Assembly (NCBI GenBank): GCA_029204225.1
Contig: CM055095.1
Coordinates: 47,756,510-47,820,509, forward strand
DNA length: 64,000 bases
Direction of reading: 5' to 3'
Origin: Diphasiastrum complanatum
Lineage: Eukaryota > Streptophyta > Lycopodiopsida > Lycopodiales > Lycopodiaceae
The position numbers and the translations under genes are program-made. A model generated the notes under the pieces. That model did no database searches. It saw only the letters and a list, made by a program, of their open reading frames with translations, and was not told the origin of the DNA. Position 1 is the stretch's first letter, and each line of letters begins with the position of its first letter. Positions 32,281 through 43,719 of the stretch are shown here, in pieces.

Positions 32281-33310
32281 CTTCGGTTGAACCTCTCGGT
32301 CGAGGAGACTCGGTTCGAGTTCCTTAGTGAAGATTCAGTTGAAGAGTTCAGTGGAAGAGAGTTGGTTCAAAATATTTGGATGGAAGCCTCGGCTAACAAG
32401 CCTTGGTTTTGACTGGTTCTGATAGTATACGAACCATCAAATATAGCATCGGATGTAAGATAGAAAGATGATCATTGGATGTTTTTCAATCAATATGAAA
32501 TAGTCAAACATCAGATATAAAATTGAATGTGACGAGGGATTGAGGAGTCGGATATAAAATGTGGTGACTCGCGGATGTGCTCTCTGGATGTAACTTTAGT
32601 AACAGTTTAGAGGCTTGTTGGATCTTCTGTTAATTACAGCCTCGGATGTACTTGGTCAGGAATGGACATGTCTTAGACTGTTTTGTCGTTGATTGAATCG
32701 TGTACCAAAATCAGATTAGCAATATGGGATTCTGCATTGATTGTTTCTCATATATGATTGAACTGATAGGATATGATTGATATGTCAAATCAGCCATAAA
32801 AATCTGAGCAATGGTGAAGAACTGTGATAACTCATCAAATGTATTTTGAAGCTCGTCGAATGCCAATTGTGGAATGCAAAGGGAATGCAGGGTCGTATGT
32901 AACAGAATGCACTAACGGATGCAAATGTGTCGGATGCAAATGAAGGTATAGTGCGTCGGATGAAGGTTGGCGGATGCAATGGGCATCGGATGAAACTAAT
33001 GAGACAGGGCATAAGATGGAACTGAGATGGAGGACGTCGAATGGAACTGATGAGAAAGGGTGTCGAATGCATATGAAGGTGGAGGGTGTCGGATAGAAAT
33101 GAAGGTGGAGTGCGTTGGATGCAAACTGGAGATGGGCGTTGGCGGATGCAAGATAGGTATCAGATGAAACGGGCGGATGTAAAAGTAGGTCCAAAAAAAA
33201 CATGGGTTGTTTTGTTCGAAATTGATAGGCGTAGTCATGCATGAAGAAAGAGGAAGATAATTTATTTCACTGCGCACGATAAGTTCTAATTCTTGTTGTT
33301 CAAATTCTTT
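32281..33310. other. Right side of the interrupted target; LTR-like end and CGGATG repeats
   Basis: No credible coding region. From about 32890 to 33185 a degenerate minisatellite repeats phrases such as GTCGGATGCAAATGAAGGTG every ~20-30 bp. Near 33224 the phrase ATTGATAGGCGTAGTCATGCAT is shared with the 3' ends of LTR A and LTR B. This region is therefore probably the end of a related, older LTR into which the young copia inserted. Confidence 0.5.
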
Positions 33311-33559
33311 TTATTCAACCTATCTTTTATACACCTCTTTTCAACATGGATGTCACTCGCTCATCTGCCTTTGAATACTCGCTTCCATGGATGGAAGGGT
33401 CAACAAAATGATCATTATCAGAATCAAATTTTGATAATAATGTCGTTGTTTGGACTTCCTGGTCTTTTATTATTGGTTTGGCTTCTGTCAGCTATCTCAA
33501 TTGGTCCCCCAACTCCCGAATGCGTTGATGGTCCCCAGGATTGCTGCACTCGAAAATAT

Positions 33560-35305
33560 CCTTTTGAATGTTTTTTCCTTTATCATTAGTTTTAAGTTTG
33601 GTAACTGAACTCAAGGAATCATCCTCCTCAGCATCTTTGGAGATGGCAACTGATAAGTCTTCATTTTCCTTCTACAAGGGCTACAGCAGCTTCATTTTTA
33701 TCATTTCAATTATATCAGCCCGACATTTTTCAAATTTAACTCTGTTGACTGACGCACAACCCTTCTCTATAGTTAGGGTATCAACAAAACTCTGCAGAGT
33801 TTGATGTTCGAGTTGAGTCTGCAGCAGTTCGGTTTTATACAGTAGGATTGAGCTATCGACAGTTTCAGCCTTGCATCGTCCAAGTCCTTCTGCAGCCTGT
33901 GATTTCGATCCTTGACAACAAAATGTTCACTCTACTCAGTCAATAACTGATTTTTCTTATTTGTTGCATCAATTCGTAGTTCTTCTATTTCTTGTTGCAT
34001 TCAAACCATCTGCAGGTCCTTCTGTTTTAAATTATGCAACTGCAGTTGCTCGTTCTTCTTCTGTTCTTCCAGTTCTCGTTCCTTCTTTGTTGATGCCAGT
34101 ATCAACTCCGGAACCCTAGCAGCAGTATCGGAAAGTGTTGCAATCAAATCTTGTTGTGTTTTAAGTTGAGTCTGCAATCAAGCCACCTCTTCTGCATACT
34201 GTTCCTTTTCCCTAACATAATCTATTATACTTCCAGTATTAGTTAGTAAAGATTGTAAAGCTGAAAAAAACGTACTGGATCCTAAGTCAGATAAGTCAAA
34301 TCTCTGGACTTTTTCAGCAAATAACTTTACTTTTGCACTTTTGTATTTTTGTATAATATGGTCTGGAGGCTGATAGGCTTCTTCATATTCCAGATTTTCA
34401 AAATCTTCCTCCACAATTTCCTTTCCCAATTTAGAGTTTTCCATTGCAGGCTCATCTTCATTCAAGATGTGTATTCTAACAGGGCTATTAATAGCATGGA
34501 TATCTGCCATCACATCATTTCCCTGTTGTTTTTGCATCATATGTCCCATCGATGACTGGAAATCACCCATCTGCATTGTGTCAGTTTCGGAATTATGTTC
34601 TCCTTTTGTGGCTAGGTGGGTTGCAGTTGTGTCAACAGCGTCTTCGAACATGTGATCAACGGTTCGAGTAATTGTTCTAGCCATAATGTCGGCTTCAAAT
34701 TCATTCAACAGTTCCAGTTGAGAAGCTAGATGATGCTGGGACTTCTTCAATGCTTTCAAAAACATCTGATAGGAGATCATGGCAAAGTCCACCAGTTCTT
34801 CATCATGTGATTGTAGCAAATATCCGAGATTTGAAGCCGATATGGTAGTGTTTCTATCTGCGCCAAACACCATATCGCACATCCACATGACAAAACCTAT
34901 GCATGCAGGATTCTTCATATAGTTAACTTTATAACCCTTCATTTCCAACTAAATAGAGTCTTCTTCTTCTGACAAATCAAACCATTCGTCAAGAAGGGTA
35001 GAGTCCGTTATCTTCTTTGCTTTCGACGTTGAACCCTGCACCGGCAGTCCAAAACATTCCGCATAATCTGCTCTGGTGAGCTCGATAGTGCGATGGCGTA
35101 CTACAAAATAGCAGACATTTCTTCTGATTTTTACTCCTCCTACCATTTTGTTGTAGATATTTGTCAGCAACAACGAGTTATCCTTATATTTGATTGTAGC
35201 AAGGTTGAACAACTCTGCTCCTACTTTCCACTCTTCACACGAAATTTCCGCCCTAGTTTTCCATACTCGGTTAGATGCCATTTCTCTGTAAAATGAAGAT
35301 GACAA
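33560..35305 (-). pseudogene. Decayed coiled-coil protein of unknown family (possibly transposon-encoded)
   Basis: Minus-strand reading begins MSSSFYREMASNRVWKTRAE and continues to SEEEDSI, then a stop (about 34948), then in the same frame EMKGYKVNYMKNPACIGFVM through to EKEQYAEEVA at 34178 and another stop. Beyond that the frame continues as a Glu/Lys/Gln-rich coiled coil (KKERELEEQKKNEQLQLH, MQQEIEELRIDATNKKNQLL) with further stops and a shift near 33850. The N-terminal globular part (KDNSLLLTNIYNKMV, RHRTIELTRADYAECFGLPV) recalls plant transposon-associated proteins of the type that recognise a host-like fold, but I cannot name a family. At least four stops indicate a dead copy. Confidence 0.55.
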
Positions 35306-35465
35306 ATCCGCAACGCTATTATAGAATCAAGAGGAAAGTGTTTTGCAAAAGAAAATCAAAAAATCGCGACGATAGATTGCAAGATGCGCTATAGCACGAT
35401 AGGAAGACAAGAAGGAAAAGTGACGGAAGTGACAACTAATATCATCAACTTCATGTTTTTATTAA

Positions 35466-35563
35466 TAAAAGATGGGAAAGCCCATCAGAGTACAAAGGAA
35501 TGCATGTAAAAAGCTAAAAGATGGGAAAGCCCATCAGAGTACAAAGGAATGCATGTAAAAAGC
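35466..35563. repeat. Tandem duplication of a 49-bp unit
   Basis: The unit from TAAAAGATGGGAAAGCCC to GCATGTAAAAAGC occurs twice back to back and is nearly perfect. It lies between the coiled-coil pseudogene and the end of the LINE fragment. Confidence 0.9.
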
Positions 35564-35619
35564 GTAAAAGCTATAAGGCGAATTGAGATACTGCACAAGT
35601 ATAACAAAGCAACAATCTC

Positions 35620-37550
35620 GCAGAGTATCTACATAAAACCTACTGCTTGGTGTAAGTCGCTAGATAAGACAGTTGGAAGTTTAGGTAGTGCAGGAAGCTG
35701 TGAAGCAGCCGTTCCTGCAACTACGGCACGTCGAAGTATTGCAAGTGCCTGAGTGCGTTGTAAAGTCATCGAAACTCGTTGACGATTATAAGTCGTAATG
35801 ATAGATAAAGGTGAGGCACCACGACCTTGGAGTTTCGCTGCAAAACCTGCACAGGAGGATAGAAAATCATCGAATTTCTTATGCAGGCACCCATATGTTT
35901 CCAAAGTAAAAGGGATAAAGCCTTCTCCAGGAGTGCGATGTGAATAATCTCGCTCTTTATCTAGAGCTGCATGAGAAGCAGCGGCACCCTAGTAGTTGAA
36001 GCACGACGAAGGAGGTCAGGCCGCGAAGGATCAGCAACAACAACATCCCCAAGCGCGCGAATCCCCTTGCGCGAAAGAACAAGATCAACTCGACGCCGAG
36101 GCAACTGTGAATCAGACACAGGCAAGATGTGGGTCTGCTCCCGAACAACATGAAAGCCGCACTCATGAGCAATAGATGCCAATACGTCACGAATGGAATC
36201 ATGAGTCGCAGTATGCTCTCCGCCAGAAGGGCAACGCATGAGATGAGTGCCAATAGAATCAACAGGGTGACCACAAGAACATTTTGTCAAACCTGCCAAC
36301 ACTGGATGAGGGAGACCCAACCTAACCCGAAGAGCGGTGAGAAACAACTCTGAAGAAAGGCGCAAGTGTGGAACAACAGGGCGCACAACAAGCCAAGCGC
36401 CAACACCCGAGCCTGCACAAGACAAAAGGCGAGCCCGAGTCTCATCGGAAGGTGAATCAATGAGAAGCTGAGTGAAAGCATGAGAGTGGAAGCGCTCCAA
36501 AAGATACTTCTGAAAATGAGCACGCTGATGGCTAAGCAAAGACTCAAAGGGAGGCAAAGAAGCTCGCACAGGTGGAGGAATGAGATCCTTGGCCGCACGA
36601 AGATGTTGTTGGAAAGGAAGAATGCATGTTTCCACATGAGCTACTGAATCGAGAAGAATGAGCTTGTTGTCCTGCTGAAACTGAGAGATAAGTGCAGAGG
36701 CAACAAGGGCCCAACTTCTCATAAAAGCAGCTGGAGCAATAGAAGCTGTGCAAGAAAGACCAACACCTCCGAACGAAGTGGGAAGAGAGACTTGTCGCTT
36801 AATGAACTGACCATTGGGAATACGAAAGGATTCTGAACTCATCAAGCGACCCAGAATATCTGATAAAGTATTATCAAAATCATGTAGCAAAGCCAAAACA
36901 TCAGGAGAGGGAGGAACACACCGTAGAATATAACTTGGCCGTTGAGCGAAGCATTGAGTGAGAATCCCTAGAGCAACTTGAGCATTGCCAAGCTTTGGTA
37001 GTAGATCAGCGTGACGAAGATGTGCATCCAAAGTGTCCCACAAAGAGGAAGCCACAAAATCCGAGAAACCTATAGGAATACCAAGCAATCTAATCCCATC
37101 AACTGGAGTATTGAAACTTGTAGGTAAAGGGAGCTCAGGAAGGAGGCCCTGAGGACACCAAGCAACGCACTTAGAGGGATTGACAGTGAGGCCCAAAGCC
37201 AAAAGTTGCTGAGAGAAATGTAGGAAAGCCAGAAAGACATCATTAGCAGGTCCCACAATATGCGTGTCATCAGCAATAGAGGGAAAAAAAACAAGAAGGA
37301 AAAGCAGCAGAAGAAGCACGCAATGCCCGAAAGTGCGCCAAAGCAAAAAGAACACCACCCAAGGGATCACCTTGTCTGATACCATCAGCAGACGAGATAA
37401 CCGAAACATCACCTAAGCGAGAAGCATGACTGAAATATAGAGGCGCATCCATGGAATAAAAAGAGCGAACAAACGGGATGAGCTGAGCGAGAGGACCGTG
37501 AGGCGCACGAAGTTCTTCGAAAATGGCCCCTCGGAAAACAAAATACACCG
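35620..37550 (-). pseudogene. Non-LTR retrotransposon fragment: RT plus restriction-like endonuclease
   Basis: 5'-truncated LINE remnant read leftward in three frames. The first (37548-37270) carries RT motif ADGIRQGDPLGGVLFAL. The second (about 37310-35961) carries the catalytic-box variant IADDTHIVGPA, then PSKCVAWCP, RLLGIPIG and FGGVGLSCTA. Next comes a zinc-knuckle-like CSCGHPVDSIGTHLMRC and RRRVDLVLSRKGIRALGDVV followed by VADP, which fits the D...D core of a PD-(D/E)XK nuclease. A frameshift near 35985 leads to AAASHAALDKERDYSHRTPG and FIPFTLETYGCLHKKF, ending near 35629. R2-like non-LTR elements have this RT, CCHC, RLE order; usual plant L1 and RTE elements carry an N-terminal APE nuclease instead. 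The 5' part is missing beyond 37550, the usual result of incomplete target-primed copying. Confidence 0.75.
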
Positions 37551-38004
37551 AATATTCCTAGTATAATAACCACCGGGGGTATTTATAATAAGGGTACCAC
37601 AATTGTCAATCGAAAAAATATGAAAGACAGGAAATGTTGAAGGTCTTCAAAAAAATGATCTTTGGGTCAAAAATTTCAAAGATCGATTTTTTTTCAAACA
37701 TATCCAAACCAAGATCGATTATTTTTCGAACGTATCTGAACCAGCTGCGAATTGAATCGATTCTAATATTTTTCAATACTTATTTAGAGCCTCTCCTCCC
37801 CCTCAAATAAGGAAACGTCCTCGTTGATTGAGAAGAGAATAAAAATAAAAAGAAAAGAGAAGATAAAACTAAATAAAAATAATAATAATAATTCTCTTGA
37901 AAAATCATAGATTTGGAATTGCTTACATAAAACCAAGAGTTTATTTGTAAACCACTTTCTATGGTTGATGATATTTCTTGATATGAGAGCCATTTACTTT
38001 TGTA
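37551..38004. other. AT-rich DNA, nothing recognised
   Basis: Between the LINE and a gypsy fragment. It may be the 3' untranslated part or LTR side of the gypsy remnant, but no boundary is seen. Confidence 0.35.
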
Positions 38005-38290
38005 TCATAGATTTTCTTCGAGATCAGCCACTTGGATCGAATTATTTGAGAACACTTCAATGACTTTGTATGGCCCCATCCATCTTGTATGTAGTTTCCC
38101 AAGAAACTTCAGATGTCTATTATCATACAATAATGCTAAGTCCCCAGCTTTAAGATAAATCTTCTTTAAACGTGTATCATATTGCTCTTTTCTCTTTTTC
38201 TGCACCAAATATTGTTTCTTGTAATGCATAGAATCGATCCTCCTCCAATCGAGAAATCTGATGCAATCTTCTCCTCTCTTGGATAGGTTT
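38005..38290 (-). pseudogene. Ty3/gypsy integrase C-terminal fragment
   Basis: Readable are RKEQYDTRLKKIYLKAGDLA, DNRHLKFLGKLHTRWMGPYK and SNNSIQVADLEENL. The WMGPYKV stretch is the GPY/F module at the end of gypsy integrases. Upstream in another frame is RLHQISRLEEDRFYAL, so at least one frameshift is present. Only this tail remains. Confidence 0.85.
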
Positions 38291-38794
38291 TTGGGATGTT
38301 GCCGCCATATACTTCAGTGTTGCTCATATGTGCTTTGATACTCATTCCCAGCTACATGTGGATATTGCTTCAATGCTTGCTACTGATGTAGCGAATCTTG
38401 GTCCTCATTCCAGTGTATTTCTTCTATTTCTCACTTGTGCGCCTGGTGTGTACCTTGGGATTACACTTGCGGCCAGTTCCGATGGGTCATCCGATTCTCC
38501 ATCCGTTTTTGGTGTATCCTATGATGGATTGGTATGTCCATATGAGGTCTTTCTAGATGAGTTTTTTGGCTACAATTTTTAAGTTGGGGCCTCTACTATT
38601 CTAGATTTGTTGCCACTGTTTTCATGCATCATGTCTGTTTAGATGATGCATTGATTTCTTGGACCTTCTGGAGCTTTTGGCATGCTACTCTTCTCGTGAC
38701 ATGGGCCTTGAGGGTACCATGTGCCATTGCTACTTCTCATTCATGGGCCTTATGAATACCTTGGGCTTTTGACCATGCTTGTGCATATTTCTCC
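38291..38794. other. Unassigned DNA between gypsy and copia fragments
   Basis: An 84-codon plus-strand frame (38328-38582) reads like general sequence without motifs. No feature is supported. Confidence 0.35.
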
Positions 38795-40732
38795 ATTTTA
38801 GCTACACATCGCACCATTGTGGTGCGATGTGTAGGCTATAGTTTTTATGTGAATGATGCCATGATCATTGCAGAAGTCTATGAAGCAATTCGAGATATAT
38901 TCATCACCTCGATCTGTTCTTATCTGCTTCACCTTGTTGCTTGTGCATCTCTCAGCTCAATTCACATATTTTGTGAATTTATCAAGTGCTTCAGATTTAT
39001 TCTGAATAAAATACACTCTGACAAACTTGCTATAATCATCAACGAAGGTTATATAGTATTTTGAACCTCCTACTAAGATCACGTTGAATGGACCACAGAT
39101 GTCAGAGTGCACCAGCTCCAGAATCTTTGTCGTTCTGTAGGAGTCTTTGACGAATGGTGTGCATGACATCTTGCCTTTCAAACATGCATCACAGGTGGCC
39201 GAATTGGTTGCATTTGAGATGCTGACCTGTTATTGCTCTATGATGACTTGCCTGGTAGAGTGCCATTGAGTTCATGTGGCAGAGTCTTCTGTGCCACATA
39301 GTATCTAGTGAGTCGTCATGAGTTTGATGCACCTTATCTACAAGTAGGCATACCTTCAGATGATATAGGTTCCCTTTCCTTCTGCCTTGAGTGATGAGAG
39401 TGCTGGTGCTGGCATCAATCACGTTGCAAGCTTCATTAAAAAGCGTCACACGCATCCCTGCATTTGCTATTCTTGCTACAGAGAGCAAGTCTTGCTGTAG
39501 AGTTGGCACGAATAGAACGTCTTCGAGTCGTCTGTCTCTGCCGTTGGTGTTGAGCCAAAGTGAACCAATACCGTTCACTTGATGTCTGGATCCATCTCCA
39601 AGAACTATGAATCTTGAGGGATCTGCACTTCTGAAATCAGACATGATTCGTCTTGATGTCACAAAGTGCGAGGTGGCCCCTGAATCCAGGATCACCTCGT
39701 GTGTGTCAGACGTTGATGCTGCACACACATCTTCACAGATGTAGGTGGTCAAACAATTTTTGTTCATTCTTTCTTCGCCCATCTTCGAGCTCTCGGGCTC
39801 CTCGACATAGGAAGAACTATTATCGTTCTCCTGTCTGTTCTGTGCTGATCTATTTCTTGGGTTCTGGCGGCAGTCCATGGCTGCATGACCCTTCTTATGG
39901 CAATGGATACACTCAATCTTGGGATTGAGCCAGCAGGTATCTACTGTATGCCTGTCTCTTCTGCATCTCGTGCAGGTCTTCTTGTCAGCATCTTGTCGTT
40001 TCGACCTCCCTTTGGTCTTCCAGTTGCTTTTGCTGGTTGCTGGTCACGATCCTGCCTCTGATTCGACTCCCTCTTAGGCTTGAACTGTTTCTTTGATTTT
40101 TCTATGTTGCCATAGAGTGCCTAGTTAGAACCATCTTTGTGATCAAGATGCTCTCTGGCCTCGACTTCCTCTCAAATCTCGACAATCACCTTTTCGAGGT
40201 TCATGGTAGGATCTTTCACGAGCAGGGTTCGTGTCGTCTGGAAAGATCTGGGTAAGGCTCTCAACAGATTTGTGAGCTGCTTCTCAACTGATACTGCATT
40301 CTCTGCTCCTGAGTTGTGTAGTGATAGAAACAGATCCTTCATCTTTCTCATGAAATAGGTGAGGTCTTTTCCATCCCACTGCAAATTCGTCAGTTGATCT
40401 TCCAACATCATAATCCGACTTCTTGATTTCATCTGAAATCTTGTGAGCAGTGCATCCCACATCTCCTTAGCTTTGGAAAGTGTATCCAAGTCAAGTGTAA
40501 GGCTATCTTTGATGGAAGATGATAGCAAGGCTACTGCCTTGTCGTTTTTCTCCCTCCATTCGCGTAGCTCCTTGTCTGTTGTTGTAAGCATTTCTTCTGT
40601 GCCATCCACCCAGAGGAAGAGTCCTTCGCCCTTGAGTATCAAAGATGTCTTAACTTTCCAGGCTAGAAAGTTAGATCCTGAAGAATTAAGTATAGTGCAG
40701 ATTTTGTTCTGCATGCTGCTGATTGAAGCCAT
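38795..40732 (-). pseudogene. Ty1/copia gag-protease-partial integrase, decayed
   Basis: Gag starts at 40732 (MASISSMQNKICTILNSSGS) and runs to 40172. After a basic region with several breaks the protease HEVILDSGATSHFVTSRRIM and NVIDASTSTLITQGRRKGNL follow (39878-39189), with MWHRRLCHMNSMAL. The integrase core begins LVHSDICGPFN (39181-38957), passes a stop and continues KQIRTDRGDEYISNCFIDFC and IAYTSHHNGA to about 38800. The third acidic residue, RT and RNase H are lost. Frames are broken at about 40170, 39185 and 38955. It is a different copia lineage from the intact element (gag without DUF-like UBN2 similarity to it by eye). Confidence 0.88.
38802..38834. repeat. Perfect 15-bp inverted repeat at the integrase break
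   Basis: CTACACATCGCACCA and its exact complement are separated by TTG. It coincides with the point where integrase homology ends. Confidence 0.9.
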
Positions 40733-40830
40733 TGCTTCTTGAAGTCTGTTTTTTCTTGTCGTTTGGTTGATTGTTTGAATGCTTGGCCTCCTGGATCTGC
40801 TAGCTTCTCGGTTATGTTAGAATATGACAG

Positions 40831-40846
40831 GGTGGCTCTGATACCA
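40831..40846 (-). promoter_or_regulatory. Primer-binding site of the 38.8-40.8 kb copia element
   Basis: TGGTATCAGAGCCACC on the minus strand, about 100 bp upstream of the gag start. One base separates it from the LTR end CTCACAACA at 40848. Confidence 0.88.
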
Positions 40847-40847
40847 T

Positions 40848-42081
40848 TGTTGTGAGTCAAGCGGTGCTCCGATACGAATGATGAGAATCGTGAGAAGAAA
40901 ATTCATGAAACATTCGCGACTCTTTTTCGAGATTCGGATGGAGTTTAGATGCATTCATTGGGCACTGCCAGCTAAACACTCCTACAATCCTCCAGAGGGT
41001 AGTCAGGTACTACTAATCTACATTCATAAAATTAATATAGCATTCGACTTCATTTCAACCAAGGTGCGGAATTCAAAGGGAACAAGAAAACTCAGACATA
41101 TTAAAATAAACAGCTTAAACATTCGACATCCAAGATTAGACACAACCAAAAAAATAATCTATATTGACTTTCTCTGATTTCTTTAGGGTACTGCATGCGA
41201 ATCCATGCAGTGTGTTGGCATGAGAGAAGCACGGCTCTCTCACGAGTAGTAGTTTCGCTTCACTAGTGGACAATTGGATCTTCTGATCCTAGACAAAATT
41301 ATCTTCTCGCACACAGGCGGAGCTTATGTCTGTGTTTGTCTTGATTGCTTACTAGCATTAGACTTCTTCTCGGGTTTTTCTTCTCTAAGTTACACTCTAT
41401 GTATCTTGTTCTGATATGTGTCGAGTATAATTCAGAAAGTACGGTCTCTCTGTGCAAATCTAAGATTAGAGTGATTAAGCATCTACAACTAACCAAAGAA
41501 TTACAAGAGTGGCAAATTAGCCACGACCTAGGAAGTATCTGCTGACGTCATGCCATCAGGCCAGATCTCTATACTTCTGGGTACTTGTGTGATCTCTGGT
41601 GGTACTCCTAGGAGCATGAGGACAGAACGAGTTTCGTTTCCACCGTTGGTTTCGTTTACCTCGTCTACCTTTCTCTCTTGCTGGACCGCAAATAAATCTC
41701 GTTCATGGATCCTTCGTGTTCGCGAACCGTTCGTCTTCGTCTCCGTTGACTTTTGTGTTTGCAAAACTCTTCGTGTTTCGTGTCTCCAGATGTTCGAGTT
41801 TGCGAACATCTTCGTTGAGCGAAGGACTGAAAGCTAGCAAGGCTTTGTAATCAGAAACACTTTGTTTCTTCATATTTTTGGGTCTATATCAATGTACCCA
41901 AAGTTCAAACTTGAATCTCTCTCAAACTTGACTACCAACTTTCCCACACTTTTAAAAAGTGTTTATTGAATGTATTTTAAACTAATATAACTTCAAAAAG
42001 TTTATCTCTAAGTCTGAAATGAGTTTTTTGGCCTCATATTGACAATTTACCAAAATATGACTAAACTTGTTGAAATCTCTT
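40848..42081 (-). mobile_element. LTR of the 38.8-40.8 kb copia element and adjoining unassigned DNA
   Basis: The LTR must begin (its 3' end) at 40848 with CTCACAACA on the minus strand. No second LTR is present to define its other end, which lies somewhere to the right, at most about 41.9 kb. TTCG-rich phrases (CTTCGTGTTCGCGAACCGTTCG and similar, 41715-41820) suggest internal small repeats. No gene is seen in this stretch. Confidence 0.5.
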
Positions 42082-42429
42082 ACACTTTCCTCTTGTGAAG
42101 CGGAGTACAAGGCATTAACTTCAACAACAAAAGAACTCCTATGGCTAAGAAGACTTTTGGTGGAACTACAAATGCTAAAGGTCAAGGAGATCCCTTACAT
42201 ATGTTGTGACAATCAAGCATCTCAACAAATTGCTACAAATCCTATCTTCCATGCTAGAACAAAGCATATTGAGATAGCTCATCACTTTGTGAGGGAGAAG
42301 GTGCAATCCAAGGAGGTACAACTTCATCATGTGCCATCATTCGAGTGCATAGCTGATATCTTAACTAAGCCGTTGCCTAAAGATCCATTTTTCAAGTTAA
42401 GATGTGCTATTGGAATTGTAGATAGATAA
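42082..42429 (+). pseudogene. Ty1/copia RNase H C-terminal fragment
   Basis: Open frame with LSSCEAEYKALTSTTKELLW, IPYICCDNQASQQIATNPIF, HARTKHIEIAHHFVREKV, HHVPSFECIADILTKPLP and a stop at 42427. It is the very end of a copia pol. The rest of the element is absent on the left. A polypurine tract (AGAAGTGAGGAGG) and LTR start follow. Confidence 0.88.
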
Positions 42430-42460
42430 CATTAGACTTACCAAGTTAGAAGTGAGGAGG

Positions 42461-43280
42461 TGTTGAAATTGTCTCTTCCAACTTGATAAAATTGATTAAT
42501 CTTGAGATCTATGTTCATGATATGATCTCACACGTGTGGAGCTTGTTCCACGTGTGAAAGGATGTACGAAATGTACTTGTAAAAAGTTATATTTATCTTG
42601 GTTCAATCTACACAAGTGTGAACTTGATTTGCGGCTAGAATCTAAGAAAAAGTCACTTTGATCAATTTCCATGTAGTTAGCTTACACTTCCATGTGAATG
42701 AGTAAATGCTCCCACATGTCAAGTTGATGTTCACATGTGTGGACCAGGTTGTAGAGGATCATAATATTTAGATATTCCACTAGATCCTATTTTGTAGGGA
42801 ATATTTCTATTTTTGTGGAGACTAGCTTTTGGTTTCAAGCTAGTGTGATAAGTCAACTTTGGATAATGGGCATATTTGGCTCCTATTGGTGGATCTAGAT
42901 GACTAGGCACTCTTCACACGTGTGACAATACTCAGCTCGTGGATGGATTTGATCTACAAAGAGATCAACCAAATCATTAGAAAGTTGATTAGACATTGGC
43001 AATCTAGCAATTTGCTTGTAATTCACTCATTGGAATTGTGTTTTGATGATTGGAATGATATTGTATGCAATTGTACTTTGTTCTCAGGTTGCAGTCCATA
43101 CAGAGACTATCCTCCACACGTGTGAGGCTACCCTTTGTTGTTTTTGATCATTAGATCCATTGCTCTTGCTAAAATCATAGTGTATTGTTTCTAGATCAAG
43201 TTCTAGTCTATAGAACTTGATAGATCTTTGGATTTAGCAATCAATAACTCTTGTAGATTAATTTGTACAATCAATCATGG
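42461..43280 (+). mobile_element. 3' LTR belonging to the RNase H fragment, G-box rich
   Basis: Starts TGTTGAAATTGTC at 42461, immediately after the polypurine tract AGTGAGGAGG. The right end is uncertain (roughly 43275). It contains three CACACGTGTG palindromes (42529, 42915, 43115), one further CACGTG (42549), and related CACATGTG/CACAAGTGTG variants. Confidence 0.65.
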
Positions 43281-43283
43281 TCC

Positions 43284-43430
43284 TTTTTTTTTTTTTTTTT
43301 TCCAAAAGATCAATAACTATCACTCAACACTTGTAATAAGAACTCCTCAGGGAGTCAAGCACAAAGCAACATCAAATCTGAATGATTATGATCTGCCACT
43401 AAGCCTTGCACATCTACCTGATGTTAATCA
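43284..43430 (-). repeat. Third copy of the exon-like module, with an adjoining T18 tract
   Basis: On the minus strand an acceptor-like ATCAG is followed by GTAGATGTGCAAGG, then CTCCCTGAGGAGTTC and GTTGAGTGATAG, homologous to 25010-25290. It is followed by A18 (T run 43284-43301 on the plus strand), as at the 3' end of a retroposed sequence. In the equivalent frame this copy has stops. Confidence 0.65.
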
Positions 43431-43719
43431 CAAAACCAAACTTAAAAGAAAGAAGAATCAACAATCACATTCATACACAAGTACCCAAACTGAATGCATG
43501 AAGATGGAGCATAGAAGGAAATGCAAGTAGTAGGATCTTCAATTAACAAATCAACAACATTTCATTACAAGTCACATGCCTCTGAAACTCATGGAGGAGG
43601 CTCCTCTAAATACTCATTCTATAACATTTTGAGTTACCTCTTAACTTGCACATTATTAGGAGGCCTCTTCCTTAAAAATACAACTCAAGTTTGAGAGGGC
43701 CCAATTACTAGCTCTCGCA
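43431..43719. other. Unassigned DNA
   Basis: No ORF or repeat recognised. Confidence 0.3.

Noticed and set aside
32785-33277. His/Pro/Ser-rich overlapping minus-strand frames
   Set aside because: They follow the CGGATG minisatellite and have no independent support.
36129-36353. Plus-strand frames across the LINE
   Set aside because: Antisense shadows of the RT/endonuclease frame.
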